A model generated the notes under the pieces. That model searched no databases, was not told where the DNA came from, and saw nothing but the letters and a program-made list of their open reading frames with translations. A program made the position numbers and the translations under genes. Of a stretch of 64,000 bases of DNA, positions 45,297-54,598 are shown piece after piece. The stretch is taken from positions 228,502 through 292,501 of the forward strand of contig CALLPN010000006.1 in assembly GCA_938015435.1 (NCBI GenBank). The letters are read 5' to 3'. Source of the DNA: an uncultured Saprospiraceae bacterium (lineage in GTDB: Bacteria; Bacteroidota; Bacteroidia; Chitinophagales; Saprospiraceae). Position 1 is the stretch's first letter. Each line of letters begins with the position of its first letter.

Positions 45297-45964
45297 GGAA
45301 AAGAAATATAATCGAGAGAAGCGAATCCGAAGTAAATGATTTGGAAAAAGAGTATAATGAATTATATGAGGCTCAAAGGAATTTGGGGTTTATTCCGTTA
45401 TTAAAGCCTGTTAGAAACGGATGGACAAGGTCTCTAATTCTTAGAGAAGACATAGGAAGGAGTAATGGAGCTTGTATTGTACAAGAAGCACTAACCGCAT
45501 GCCAATACTCTATTTGGGGTAGAGATCATAACCATGTGGATCGAAACTGGAAGAAAAGATTGAAAAATAACTTAAGAATTGTATTTCCAGGAGTTGAGCT
45601 GCTAGATTCTAACGCTTATGGAAAATTATCAAACAAAGCGCAAAAACACTTTGTAGCCGTAAATTATTCTTGGTCAAGATGGAGTGAGTATGATAGATAC
45701 TTCTTATGTCTGATACCAAAGTATAGTTTTGTATCTATCTACACTAGATCATACTTGACAAAGCAAAAGGTAACAGACAATGTTATTGAGAGTAGAATGC
45801 AAGAAATCAATGAAATATTACTCTCCAATAAATACTATAAATATTCTTGGAATGCTTTTTCAAATCGAAATCGATGGAATGAAAGAGATAAGTATCATTT
45901 ATTCACCACAGCGAATGATGAAAAATTGAGAGATACCTTAGCTGCATACAATAGCATAAGGTGA
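45293..45964 (+). CDS. Unknown third gene of the rtcB-prfH operon
   Basis: The 223-residue protein is rich in Trp, Tyr, Arg and Asn (e.g. GWTRSLILREDIGRSNG, SIWGRDHNHVDRNWKKRL, VNYSWSRWSEYDRYFL, KYSWNAFSNRNRWNERDKYH). It has no signal peptide or membrane segment, so it is cytoplasmic. I recognise no domain. ATG overlaps the prfH stop (ATGA). AAGGAGGT, a perfect anti-16S sequence, lies directly before the ATG with no spacing and also encodes the end of PrfH; it may be chance or a ribosome-loading site. The context suggests a helper in ribosome rescue or rRNA repair. The gene ends 18 bp from the convergent helicase. Confidence 0.75.
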   Translation: MRKRNIIERSESEVNDLEKEYNELYEAQRNLGFIPLLKPVRNGWTRSLILREDIGRSNGACIVQEALTACQYSIWGRDHNHVDRNWKKRLKNNLRIVFPGVELLDSNAYGKLSNKAQKHFVAVNYSWSRWSEYDRYFLCLIPKYSFVSIYTRSYLTKQKVTDNVIESRMQEINEILLSNKYYKYSWNAFSNRNRWNERDKYHLFTTANDEKLRDTLAAYNSIR

Positions 45965-45982
45965 GAGAATGTAAATTTAAGC

Positions 45983-47338
45983 CTAATCCTTCTTAGGTCC
46001 ATTTCCACCGCTCTTAGGCTTACCACTGTTGCCTCTTGGTCCCCGCTTTTTGTTGCCGCCAGATCTATTAGATCCACCGCCTTTACCTCTATTATTGCCT
46101 CCACTTCCAGAACCTCCACGACCACGACCACCACCGCCGCCATGTCTACCACGGCCTCCTCCGCCACCTCTTTGCTTAGGTCGAAACTTAGGATCCCACT
46201 TAGGACTTTGGCCGATCTCTTTTGGTATTTCTAGTTTATGGATAACAGTATCGATTAGTTCTTCGATCTTACTGAAATCATGCATACCTTCCTCACTGAT
46301 CAGTGTGATGGCTACACCGGTTGTATCAGCTCTAGCAGTACGACCGACTCTGTGTACATAATCTGCAGCCTCACCTGGTACATCATAGTTGACTACTAAG
46401 TTGATATCCGCGATATCGATACCTCTACTAATTACATCAGTTCCTACGAGTATACGAGTCCGCTTAGATCTAAAGTTAGATAATACCTTTTCTCTGGTAT
46501 CTTGGGTAAGATCGGAGGAGATACTCTCTACATTATGTCCTTGTCGCTTGAGTGCTCTATGTATATCAGCTACCTTTCTCTTAGTCGACGAGAATACGAT
46601 TATTGACTTATATGCTGGCTTATCTTTGATGAGCTTATCTAGAAGCATCGTTTTATGCGCATCATTTACAAGGTATGCCGCTTGGAGTACTCCTGCTGCA
46701 GGCTTGCCTATAGCTACATTGACTTCTTTAGGGCTGTTAAGTATTTTTTTTGCAAACTCACGGATCTTAGGTGCCATAGTCGCCGAGAACATAAGTGTCT
46801 GACGATCTTTGGGTAACATATCAATAACTTTCTGTATGTCTTCACGGAATCCCATGTCGAGCATACGATCGGCTTCATCTAATATTAGATATTTTAGGTC
46901 TTTCAGATTAATGAATCCCATATTAAGGTGAGACATCAACTTACCTGGAGTAGCGATGATAATATCTGTTTGTTGCTTTAGGGCTTTCTTTTGTTGTTCC
47001 CAATCTGCTCCGGAGCCCCCTCCATATACAGGAATAGAGGTTACAGGTGCAAAATATCCAAAACCTTGAAACTGTTGATCTATCTGTAGCGCTAACTCTC
47101 TAGTAGGCACTATGATTAGTGTACTAGTATTTTTGGACTTATTACGGATAACCTTATGCATGATAGGCAATAGAAAGGCAGCAGTCTTTCCTGTACCAGT
47201 CTGTGCACAACCAATGATATCATTACCTTCCATGATGAGTGGGATCGCTTTTTCTTGTATTTCTGTTGCTTCTTCAAATCCCATATAAGATATCGCTTCC
47301 AATATCCCGTCATCTAACCCTAATTCTGTAAACTTCAT
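45983..47338 (-). CDS. rhlE: DEAD-box RNA helicase, RhlE type
   Basis: The 451-residue helicase has the Q motif (EATEIQEKAIPLIMEG), motif I AQTGTGKTAA, PTRELA, motif II LDEADRMLDMG, SAT (MFSATMAP) and the C-terminal motifs IVFSSTKR, GTDVISRGIDI and YVHRVGRTAR. The last ~65 residues are a disordered Gly/Arg/Ser-rich tail (RGGGGGRGR-like) that binds RNA loosely. This combination is the RhlE group, which remodels ribosome assembly intermediates or mRNA. It is convergent to the rtcB operon and not part of it, although both act on RNA. Confidence 0.93.
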   Translation of the reverse strand: MKFTELGLDDGILEAISYMGFEEATEIQEKAIPLIMEGNDIIGCAQTGTGKTAAFLLPIMHKVIRNKSKNTSTLIIVPTRELALQIDQQFQGFGYFAPVTSIPVYGGGSGADWEQQKKALKQQTDIIIATPGKLMSHLNMGFINLKDLKYLILDEADRMLDMGFREDIQKVIDMLPKDRQTLMFSATMAPKIREFAKKILNSPKEVNVAIGKPAAGVLQAAYLVNDAHKTMLLDKLIKDKPAYKSIIVFSSTKRKVADIHRALKRQGHNVESISSDLTQDTREKVLSNFRSKRTRILVGTDVISRGIDIADINLVVNYDVPGEAADYVHRVGRTARADTTGVAITLISEEGMHDFSKIEELIDTVIHKLEIPKEIGQSPKWDPKFRPKQRGGGGGRGRHGGGGGRGRGGSGSGGNNRGKGGGSNRSGGNKKRGPRGNSGKPKSGGNGPKKD

Positions 47339-47878
47339 GTGCTTTTCCTTCTATAAGCTGCTAAGGTACTTAATATTATAGTAGTGTCAGTGTAAAGGGA
47401 GTCTTGCTGCCAAATGGAAGAATCTGAAGCGAGTTTACCAAAAGACAATCTTCGCGTTCGACATACTAGTCATTGACTAAAAATATCATTGAAAGATGAT
47501 AGTTTATCTATCTTTTCTAAGAGTATTCAAATGCTCTCAACGAGACTTAAAAAAAATGATCAAACATATTATAATTTTTTAAATATTAAATGTTCGTCAA
47601 CGAATAAAACACATATTCGAATGGATTGATAATTTTTAGTCCAGGGATTAAGAGGGGTTTTAAAACTAAAAAGAGTAAGAATAAAAAAAAAGGCCCTACT
47701 ACATAAATGTAATAGAGCCAATAGGTTTTAAAACCTAAATATGTGCAATGTAAAAGTAATAATATATTTTACTATTTGCTTTAATTTGGCTCAATTTCTT
47801 CTAAAATTAAAGGGGTTTTGCTAGTAACTGTCATTTAATTAGTGCCTATTGATTCATAATATTAAAATCAATAATGTT
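47339..47878. other. Intergenic region with a minus-strand terminator
   Basis: The 540-bp gap separates the helicase start and the end of the TolC gene, both on the minus strand. It contains one clear terminator (47683-47719) and the palindrome GGTTTTAAAACC just beyond it (~47724). The dyad TTCGTCAACGAA at 47592-47603 resembles the efflux palindrome of 21144 but is weaker. No gene was found. Confidence 0.5.
47683..47719 (-). terminator. Intrinsic terminator of the RND efflux operon
   Basis: On the minus strand the 13-bp stem beginning GGCTCTATTACAT pairs with ATGTAGTAGGGCC, with two G-U pairs, and nine Us follow. It lies 160 bp after the TolC stop codon at 47879. Confidence 0.8.
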
Positions 47879-49204
47879 TTAATTGTTCCTTACAAAAGTA
47901 CCTACAAGAAAGTCTATTTCGCTTTTGGTTGTTAGGGTAGTATATATAGCGCCCACTTTAGTAAAAGCCGAGTTTAAATATTGATTCTGTATATTCCTAA
48001 AATCAATAGAAGTGACCTGACCCGCTTTAAATTTTTCTTCAGTCATCTCTAAGTTTTTTCTTGCTAGAGTGATCTGTTTATCTGCAATAGCTAGAATTTG
48101 TAATTGATTCTTATAATTATCGATCAGTATATCTAGCTGATTGTTGATTTCTACCTTGGCTTGAAGTATCGAAAGGTTATCTAATTGTTCGACTAGTTTG
48201 GCATTTTCGATATTATCATTGCGTACACCGCCATCGTAAAGATTATAACTTATGATGGCACTTAGATTACCAGTATATCTATTGCTTTCTTGAAAAGGAA
48301 ATGCTTCTCCAGTTTGCGGATTATCAGCAAAGAACTTAAATCCGTTTTCTGCGAAACCTAAAGATCCTGATAGACTTATTACTGGCTTTGTTGAAGCTTT
48401 TGCGATTCCTGTATTTAATCTATTAAGTGCGGCGATCATTTCTAAGCTCTTCAGAGTATAGTTTTCTTCGCTCATAATTTCTTTAAGTTTTTCTTCGTCA
48501 ATGTCTTCAGGGTTGATACTTAGTCTTTCACCGAATTTGTAATTGACCGATCTATCAATGTCGAGTATTTGATAGAGGTTGCGTTTTGCTATTTCGACAG
48601 ATTGTATTTGACTAATCACAGTATTGCTATCAGCCATTACTGCAGACTCAAATTGGATAAGATTAAAACTATTGGATGCTCCATAATCTCGTTTTGCATT
48701 TTCGTAGGCTAACCTATCTTTACTCAAAGCAAAAACTTGATTGAGTACTTCCAACTGTTCTTTCTGAAATATCACTTCGTAGTATCCTTGATAAATCGAT
48801 CTGAATAAAGAATTGATACCTGTAGATTTATTTAATTTTTGCTGATCTACGGCTAACATAAGTTGCTCCTTGTTGAGTTGGATTCGTCCTCCATTATAAA
48901 GTACCCAGTTTGCATTGGCAGACACCGCGAGACTTCCGTTATAATATGTACCTTGAAGAAAACTCGCTGGATTATTATCTCGAACTAGATTATTGTTAAA
49001 CGAACCTTGTAGATCGATAGTAGGCGATTTTCCGGCTCTAGCCCAAGTATTGCTATTCTCTGCGATCTGTATATCTATATCTGCGATTTTGATATCAAAG
49101 TTGTTTTCTAATCCAAGAGCTAATGCTTTTTCAAGGCTTAGATTTTCTTGAGCACTTAGTGTCAGGCTTAAGAAAAATGATATGATGATATAATATATTT
49201 TCAT
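47879..49204 (-). CDS. TolC-family outer-membrane factor of the RND pump
   Basis: The 441-residue protein begins at the ATG at 49204, which starts a good signal peptide (ending LTLSAQ); the longer frame upstream lacks it. TolC-type features are LEKALALGLENNFDIKIADIDI, YQGYYEVIFQKEQLEVLNQVF and NQYLNSAFTKVGAIYTTL. It lies 152 bp after the RND permease gene and before a strong terminator, so it closes the operon. It provides the outer-membrane exit for the pump. Confidence 0.9.
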   Translation of the reverse strand: MKIYYIIISFFLSLTLSAQENLSLEKALALGLENNFDIKIADIDIQIAENSNTWARAGKSPTIDLQGSFNNNLVRDNNPASFLQGTYYNGSLAVSANANWVLYNGGRIQLNKEQLMLAVDQQKLNKSTGINSLFRSIYQGYYEVIFQKEQLEVLNQVFALSKDRLAYENAKRDYGASNSFNLIQFESAVMADSNTVISQIQSVEIAKRNLYQILDIDRSVNYKFGERLSINPEDIDEEKLKEIMSEENYTLKSLEMIAALNRLNTGIAKASTKPVISLSGSLGFAENGFKFFADNPQTGEAFPFQESNRYTGNLSAIISYNLYDGGVRNDNIENAKLVEQLDNLSILQAKVEINNQLDILIDNYKNQLQILAIADKQITLARKNLEMTEEKFKAGQVTSIDFRNIQNQYLNSAFTKVGAIYTTLTTKSEIDFLVGTFVRNN

Positions 49205-49356
49205 GTTGTGTATGTCTCTTTTAAAATCAATTTTCAATTCTTGAATGATAATGTAAAATCAAAAAAATATGTTCATCGATCCTGCGATCTGGTTTGATTA
49301 TTTTTGAATTACTTGTGTTTACTACTCAAGCTATTATTTGCCGGATTATTCGCAGA

Positions 49357-52300
49357 TTAAACTAGAAAACCTGTGATGGTCATTAGTAATCTTGCCAGCA
49401 AACCAAACCCAATTAGTGCAACCGAAGCTGCAAATAAGTATAATTTAAAATCAGACTTTTTATTTACTTTATAGGGTTGTTGTTCAGTTTCGTTAAGCAA
49501 TTCAATATTGAAATTATGTGCTATATCATCTGTGAAATTCTTGTACTCTAATTTGTCTGTTTCAGTCCAATTCGCAGGCCATACCATATGACCTGCAAAT
49601 GCCGGTTCGATTTCTTCTGCAGTAATTGCTTCACCTTCATAGAAGGACATAGCTGTACGCTTGATCCTATTAGAGATCATGAGTAGGGCAGGGATGAGTA
49701 CCAATAGAATAAATGTACCAATCAATAGTCCATAAGCTACAGATATAGCCATCGGTATTAAAAACTGAGCTTGGAAACTCTTCTCAAGTATCAATGGAGC
49801 CAATCCTGCTATCGTCGTTATGGATGTAAGAAGTATTGGACGGAATCTTGATTTTCCAGTTTCTATTACAGCTTCTTGTAATGGTACTCCTGCTCTTATT
49901 TTATCATTGAATGTAGTGATGAATACTAAGGCATCGTTGACAAAAATACCTATCAGTGCAATCACACCTAGTATGGAAAACAAACTAATCGGTAATCCTT
50001 GAACGTAATGTCCAAGACCCACACCAATAAATCCAAATGGAATAAGAGCAAATACGATGAGTGCTTGACTTACAGATTTGAATGTTAGTATGATTACGAA
50101 AAGCATCAACAAGAAGATCATAGGCATTACGATCTGTATACTGCTTTGTGTCTTTTTTTGTTCTCGTTCTTCACCTTCATAACTGGCTCTTACTCCAGGG
50201 AAATCTTTCAAGACTTCCGGTACTATGAGTGTTTTTATATCTGATGTAATATCACTCACGCTTACTTTATCATTTAGTAAGTCAGCTTCTATTCTTACTT
50301 CGCGTTCACCTTCTAAGTGATAGATATCTATCACTCCTCTTTTGGTTTCAAATGTTGCCAATTCGCTTAGTGGAATAGAAAGGCCTTCTGTGGACCTGAT
50401 ACGCATGTCGGCCAAATCTGAAATGTCAGATCGATCTTCTAGATCATATCGTACCCATACCCTCACTTCATCTTCTCCACGTTGTATTCTCTGGGCTTCT
50501 GCACCGAAGAATCCCTGTCTCACTTGAGTGATAATGTCACCTAATGTAAATCCTAAGTTGTACGCTTTTGGAGTCAAATTAAGACTCACTTCTTTGAGCC
50601 CTTCTTGATTATTATCGACGACATCCTTGAGGTCAGGAATTTTGGTGAGATTAGCTTTTACGGCTTCTACGGCTGCAGCTACTTCATCTCCATCGTTACC
50701 TAATAATGAAATTGAAACTGGCTTACCAAATGTGTTTCCTCCTCCAAATGTCAGAGTCTCAGCCTCTGGTACCGGACCAAGTCGTTCACGTATTTTGGAG
50801 ATTATCATTCTTGCGGATAGTGCATCGCCTCTAGTTTCTCCATCTAGTAGTTGGATGTTCATCGTTCCTTGATAAGTCGAAGGCCCTACATTTTTACGTA
50901 TGTTTTCTATGATTTGATATTCATTTTCAAATGCTGATTCAGATAACTCTTGATTGACTTCTACTATCGCTGTTTCTATTTTGTTGAGTATAGCAAGAGT
51001 TTGGTCTTCTCTAGTTCCTGCAGCTAATTTGAGATCTACTTGAAAAGACTCTCTAGGAATTACTGGGAAGAAAGTACTTTTGATTAATCCACCTTGTAAT
51101 GCACCCACAGTCAAAAATAATCCAGCGACACAAATGGCTACTGTAGGCCAATTGTACTTAACTGCCCAGCTTAGTACTGGTCCGTACATGTTGTCCCTCA
51201 TATAGGACATGATCTTATCTAGTCCTCTCTGAATTTTGTTGGGTTTGCTGTCTCTTTGTAATGCTTTAGAGTGTGCAATATGGGCAGGTAATATTAATGC
51301 TCCTTCCACTAGTGAAAAGACTAATGAGAAGATAACAACTATAGCCATCTCTCTAAAGAAATCTCCGAGTCGACCGTCGATAAAGAAGAAAGCTGAAAAG
51401 GCAATCACCGTAGTAATGATGGCTGCAAATACAGCAGGCAATACTTCCATTGTTCCATTCAGTGTGGCTTTGAATGCCGACTGCCCTTCTTCGTAACGCT
51501 GATATATATTCTCTGCAATGACAACTCCATCATCTACCAATATTCCAATTACGACGATCATACCGAATAATGATATTACATTTAATGTAACACCCATAAT
51601 AGAAGCGATCACAAACATACCCGCAAAGGAAATTGGAATCGCTAGTGCTACCCAAAATGCTAATCGGTAATGTAAGAACATGGATAGTAAAAGTAGCACG
51701 ATTAAAAATCCGATGATACCATTACTTGTTAATAGTTCTATCCGTTGAGTCAGAGTAACAGATGAGTCATTGATTACTTTAGCTTGTACGACTTCATTCT
51801 TTTGATTGAATTCAGTGATGTATTTTTTTACAGCATCGGAGATAGTCAATAGATCTTCTTCTAATGTGTTTTGTACAGTTACAATGACGGCTAGCTTACC
51901 ATCTACATAAGATCTTGTGGGTACATCTTTCCATTGATCTTTGATGTCAGCTACTTGATGCAATCTAACTACTCCGCCATCACTATTTGATTTGATTACG
52001 ATATCTTGAAAGTCTCTCGCTAGATACTCTTTGTTATCGGCTCTAATCAGTAACTCCTCAGTTTTGGTTTTGATTGTACCACCAGTAGATTCTAGATTGG
52101 AGTTTCGGATTGCTGTAGCTGCTTCTGCGAAAGTAATGTTATAGGTTCTTAGATCACTTTCTCTAAATGTGATTTCGATTTCTTCATCTGGAAATCCACT
52201 CAATTCTAATTTGGATAAACCATCGATGGCTAGTAAGTCATCTTCTGTCTTTCTACTTATTTTTTTTAGGGATTTGAGTGGCATGTCACCATAGATAGCA

Positions 52301-52719
52301 AAGGTTAATACTCTACCAAGATTTTCTCTTTTGAAGATGGTTAGTGGTTCCATGGATACAGGAAAAGAGCTGACCCTATCTACCGCATTTTTAACATCTT
52401 GGAGTACAATGTCAGTATCATATCCTTTGAGTACTTCGACGGTTATACTCGCACTATTTTCACTTGATATAGAAGTGACTCTTTCTAGTCCAGTGAGGCC
52501 TTTAAGATTCTCTTCTATTTTGGATACTATACCTTCTTCTATTTCCTGTGGTGATGCTCCTGGGTATATCGCTTGTATCGATATATTGCGACTTTCTACT
52601 TCAGGGAAGAAAGTGGTTTTCATCTGACTCAGACCAAATAGTCCGAGGATGACTAGTAAAATCATCAGGATGTTTCCTGCGATCTCATTTTTTATAAAAT
52701 ATTCTATTATTCCTTTCAT
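49357..52719 (-). CDS. RND efflux permease (AcrB/HAE1-type) with C-terminal extension
   Basis: The 1120-residue permease opens with EYFIKNEIAGNILMILLVILGLFGL and has the two mirror halves of the RND fold with large periplasmic loops. GMIVVIGILVDDGVVIAENIY contains the charged pair of TM4 used for proton movement, and IALIGIFVNDALVFITTFND is its counterpart in the second half. Typical members are 1020-1060 residues; this one has about 80 more, including a soluble part (AFAGHMVWPANWTETDKLEYKNF) and a thirteenth hydrophobic helix (LYLFAASVALIGFGLLARLL). It exports drugs or lipophilic compounds using protons, together with the adaptor and TolC protein. Confidence 0.93.
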   Translation of the reverse strand: MKGIIEYFIKNEIAGNILMILLVILGLFGLSQMKTTFFPEVESRNISIQAIYPGASPQEIEEGIVSKIEENLKGLTGLERVTSISSENSASITVEVLKGYDTDIVLQDVKNAVDRVSSFPVSMEPLTIFKRENLGRVLTFAIYGDMPLKSLKKISRKTEDDLLAIDGLSKLELSGFPDEEIEITFRESDLRTYNITFAEAATAIRNSNLESTGGTIKTKTEELLIRADNKEYLARDFQDIVIKSNSDGGVVRLHQVADIKDQWKDVPTRSYVDGKLAVIVTVQNTLEEDLLTISDAVKKYITEFNQKNEVVQAKVINDSSVTLTQRIELLTSNGIIGFLIVLLLLSMFLHYRLAFWVALAIPISFAGMFVIASIMGVTLNVISLFGMIVVIGILVDDGVVIAENIYQRYEEGQSAFKATLNGTMEVLPAVFAAIITTVIAFSAFFFIDGRLGDFFREMAIVVIFSLVFSLVEGALILPAHIAHSKALQRDSKPNKIQRGLDKIMSYMRDNMYGPVLSWAVKYNWPTVAICVAGLFLTVGALQGGLIKSTFFPVIPRESFQVDLKLAAGTREDQTLAILNKIETAIVEVNQELSESAFENEYQIIENIRKNVGPSTYQGTMNIQLLDGETRGDALSARMIISKIRERLGPVPEAETLTFGGGNTFGKPVSISLLGNDGDEVAAAVEAVKANLTKIPDLKDVVDNNQEGLKEVSLNLTPKAYNLGFTLGDIITQVRQGFFGAEAQRIQRGEDEVRVWVRYDLEDRSDISDLADMRIRSTEGLSIPLSELATFETKRGVIDIYHLEGEREVRIEADLLNDKVSVSDITSDIKTLIVPEVLKDFPGVRASYEGEEREQKKTQSSIQIVMPMIFLLMLFVIILTFKSVSQALIVFALIPFGFIGVGLGHYVQGLPISLFSILGVIALIGIFVNDALVFITTFNDKIRAGVPLQEAVIETGKSRFRPILLTSITTIAGLAPLILEKSFQAQFLIPMAISVAYGLLIGTFILLVLIPALLMISNRIKRTAMSFYEGEAITAEEIEPAFAGHMVWPANWTETDKLEYKNFTDDIAHNFNIELLNETEQQPYKVNKKSDFKLYLFAASVALIGFGLLARLLMTITGFLV

Positions 52720-52785
52720 GATTGTTTTCTACTAAAAGCATTTTAGTTAAGGTTACATTATCAACTGTCCAATATTGATTGTCAA

Positions 52786-53904
52786 TTAATAAGTCACTTT
52801 TTGTCCTTCAAATAATCCGGCTAAAGAGCCTGTGATTACTTGTTCATTTGGAGCTAGTCCTCTAACTAAAACATATTCAGATCCTCGTTTGATAGGCTCG
52901 ATAGTTTTAGTGGTTACAGTAGAATCTTTGACAACGTAAATGCTGTTAGGTGAAAGAAATATATTTTTCGGAAGCTTGATTACTTCGGTAAGTGCATTGC
53001 CGTTAAGTGATCCTTTGAGGTACATCCCATCTTTAAGACCTGATCCACTGAGTGTAATAAATAGTGGGATGTTTTGAGTGGCATTGTCAATTTGTGTTCC
53101 TATTCGACTCACTTTTCCCGTCCATTCTTTATCTAGTTCTTCTGATCGGAGTTGTACTTTTTGACCAGTCCTGACATGCTTAAGGTCTTGTAATGCTACA
53201 GGAGCTTGTATCTCATAGTAACTTGTATTAATCATATTGCAAAGGGTCTGACCTGGGCTGATAAGTGCTCCAGCATATACATTAGCTGCAGTAACCACTC
53301 CTGAAAAAGGAGCGTAAATGTTATAGTCCGCCAATCTTGTTTCTAGACTTTTGATTTGATAATATTGGTTCTGTAGGTTTCGTCCAGCAACAAAGTATTT
53401 TTCTTGATCTGTTGTAGGTGAGGGTAGAGTTTGTATTGGTCTGTCTACGTCATATGCATCCAGATATTGTTGCCAATTTCCAAGAGATTGCGGATAATCA
53501 AATTTGATATCTGGCATCATCTGAGTGATGGCGGTCAATAAACTTGATTTCTGTGCTTTGAGATTGTAACCAGCTTCTCTACTATCGATGGTATAAAGTA
53601 GGTCACCTTTTTTAAAGTATTTGCCTTGCTTGACACTTGTACCTGGTTGCATAATACCTTGTACTTTAGATGTAACCGCCACCCGCTCGTGAGCATTGAG
53701 CCTGCCATCTATCTCGATTGAATTGACCGCCTCTTCCATTGTAAAGGTTGAGAGTTGTACTTTCCTCCTTTCGTTCTTTGTTACCTTGTCAGATACTGTG
53801 GATTTTTTCTGCGAAGCCATTTTTTGTGACCCATAAAATCCTGCAAAGAGTATAGCTGCTGTGATCAGTGTCGAGATAATATTTTTTCTAGTGTTCTTTT
53901 CCAT
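52786..53904 (-). CDS. RND periplasmic adaptor (membrane fusion protein)
   Basis: The 372-residue protein has one N-terminal anchor helix (about 10-26), the lipoyl halves (AVTSKVQGIMQPGTSVKQGKYFKKGDLLYTIDS and YNIYAPFSGVVTAANVYAGALISPG), a short hairpin between them, and a beta-barrel (APVALQDLKHVRTGQKVQL). It bridges the RND permease and the outer-membrane factor. marR lies 18 bp upstream and the permease 66 bp downstream, so all four genes probably form one operon. Confidence 0.92.
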   Translation of the reverse strand: MEKNTRKNIISTLITAAILFAGFYGSQKMASQKKSTVSDKVTKNERRKVQLSTFTMEEAVNSIEIDGRLNAHERVAVTSKVQGIMQPGTSVKQGKYFKKGDLLYTIDSREAGYNLKAQKSSLLTAITQMMPDIKFDYPQSLGNWQQYLDAYDVDRPIQTLPSPTTDQEKYFVAGRNLQNQYYQIKSLETRLADYNIYAPFSGVVTAANVYAGALISPGQTLCNMINTSYYEIQAPVALQDLKHVRTGQKVQLRSEELDKEWTGKVSRIGTQIDNATQNIPLFITLSGSGLKDGMYLKGSLNGNALTEVIKLPKNIFLSPNSIYVVKDSTVTTKTIEPIKRGSEYVLVRGLAPNEQVITGSLAGLFEGQKVTY

Positions 53905-53922
53905 TATATATTGGGATTGGTC

Positions 53923-54405
53923 TTATTGGTTAATGTCATTATTGGTTTGTAGCAACAGCATTTCATAGTATTTACCAAGCACACGTTTGGTAGTTTTGAG
54001 ATCTTCCTCGCTTACTTGTTTTAGTATATTTTGATCACAACAGGTACTAGCGGCTTGTATAGTTTCTTGCATCTTCTTGCCTTTCATTGTGAGATAGATT
54101 AGCTTACCACGCTTATCATTAGGATCATTCTCTTTAGTGATCATATTGTCAGCCTCTAGTGCTGCTAGCATTTTATTGATGCTACTTTTGGTTTTGATCA
54201 ATGATATACCTAAGTCTTTTTGGTTGACACCATCTTCTGCCCATAGGTCAGCCAATACACCGATGCATGAAGATGGAAAATGCATACCGTCAACTTCCAT
54301 GGTATTAGACATATGATTGGCCAATAAGCGGCCAATTCTATTGGTCAGAAAACCCATGTGATCATATGGGTCAAAGGGTCGTATGGTATCTTTCTTAATT
54401 TTCAC
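53923..54405 (-). CDS. MarR-family regulator of the RND efflux operon
   Basis: The 160-residue protein has the MarR winged helix: SCIGVLADLWAEDGVNQKDLGISLIKTKSSINKMLAALEADNMITKENDPNDKRGKLIYLTMKG covers helices 3-4 and the wing with its conserved Asp-Lys-Arg. It begins at GTG. It heads the efflux operon and should repress it, with dyads at 54414-54485 as sites. Cysteines near the end (STCCDQ) could be redox sensors, which is only a possibility. Confidence 0.9.
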   Translation of the reverse strand: MKIKKDTIRPFDPYDHMGFLTNRIGRLLANHMSNTMEVDGMHFPSSCIGVLADLWAEDGVNQKDLGISLIKTKSSINKMLAALEADNMITKENDPNDKRGKLIYLTMKGKKMQETIQAASTCCDQNILKQVSEEDLKTTKRVLGKYYEMLLLQTNNDINQ

Positions 54406-54413
54406 GCCGCTAA

Positions 54414-54485
54414 ATTAGTCTAAAAGTGAACTAATAAGACATTTGGTTGGGGAAAAGGTTGAAAAGTGAACTAATTATTTTAGTT
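54414..54485. promoter_or_regulatory. Putative MarR operators before the efflux operon
   Basis: AAAAGTGAACTAAT occurs at 54422-54435 and again at 54462-54475, exactly 40 bp apart. Each copy joins a dyad: ATTAGT (54414-54419) with ACTAAT (54430-54435), and AACTAA (54469-54474) with TTAGTT (54480-54485). The region lies 10-80 bp upstream of the marR GTG and is the natural place for autorepression. The divergent aldo/keto reductase may share it. Confidence 0.5.
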
Positions 54486-54598
54486 AAATTTATTGGGTCT
54501 ACTTCTATTTATTTCTAAAGTTGAATATTTAGACTTAATTATTATTGTTAGTTCTAGGGTAACTAGTAATATGGCAAGTTTTAAACTTAGTACAGAAT

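Noticed and set aside
46029..46361. Proline- and leucine-rich plus-strand ORF
   Set aside because: It is the reverse of the Gly/Arg-rich tail of the helicase gene.
47592..47607. TGTTCG...CGAA dyad resembling the efflux palindrome
   Set aside because: One arm is mismatched, the spacer differs, and it lies far from a start codon and downstream of the RND operon.
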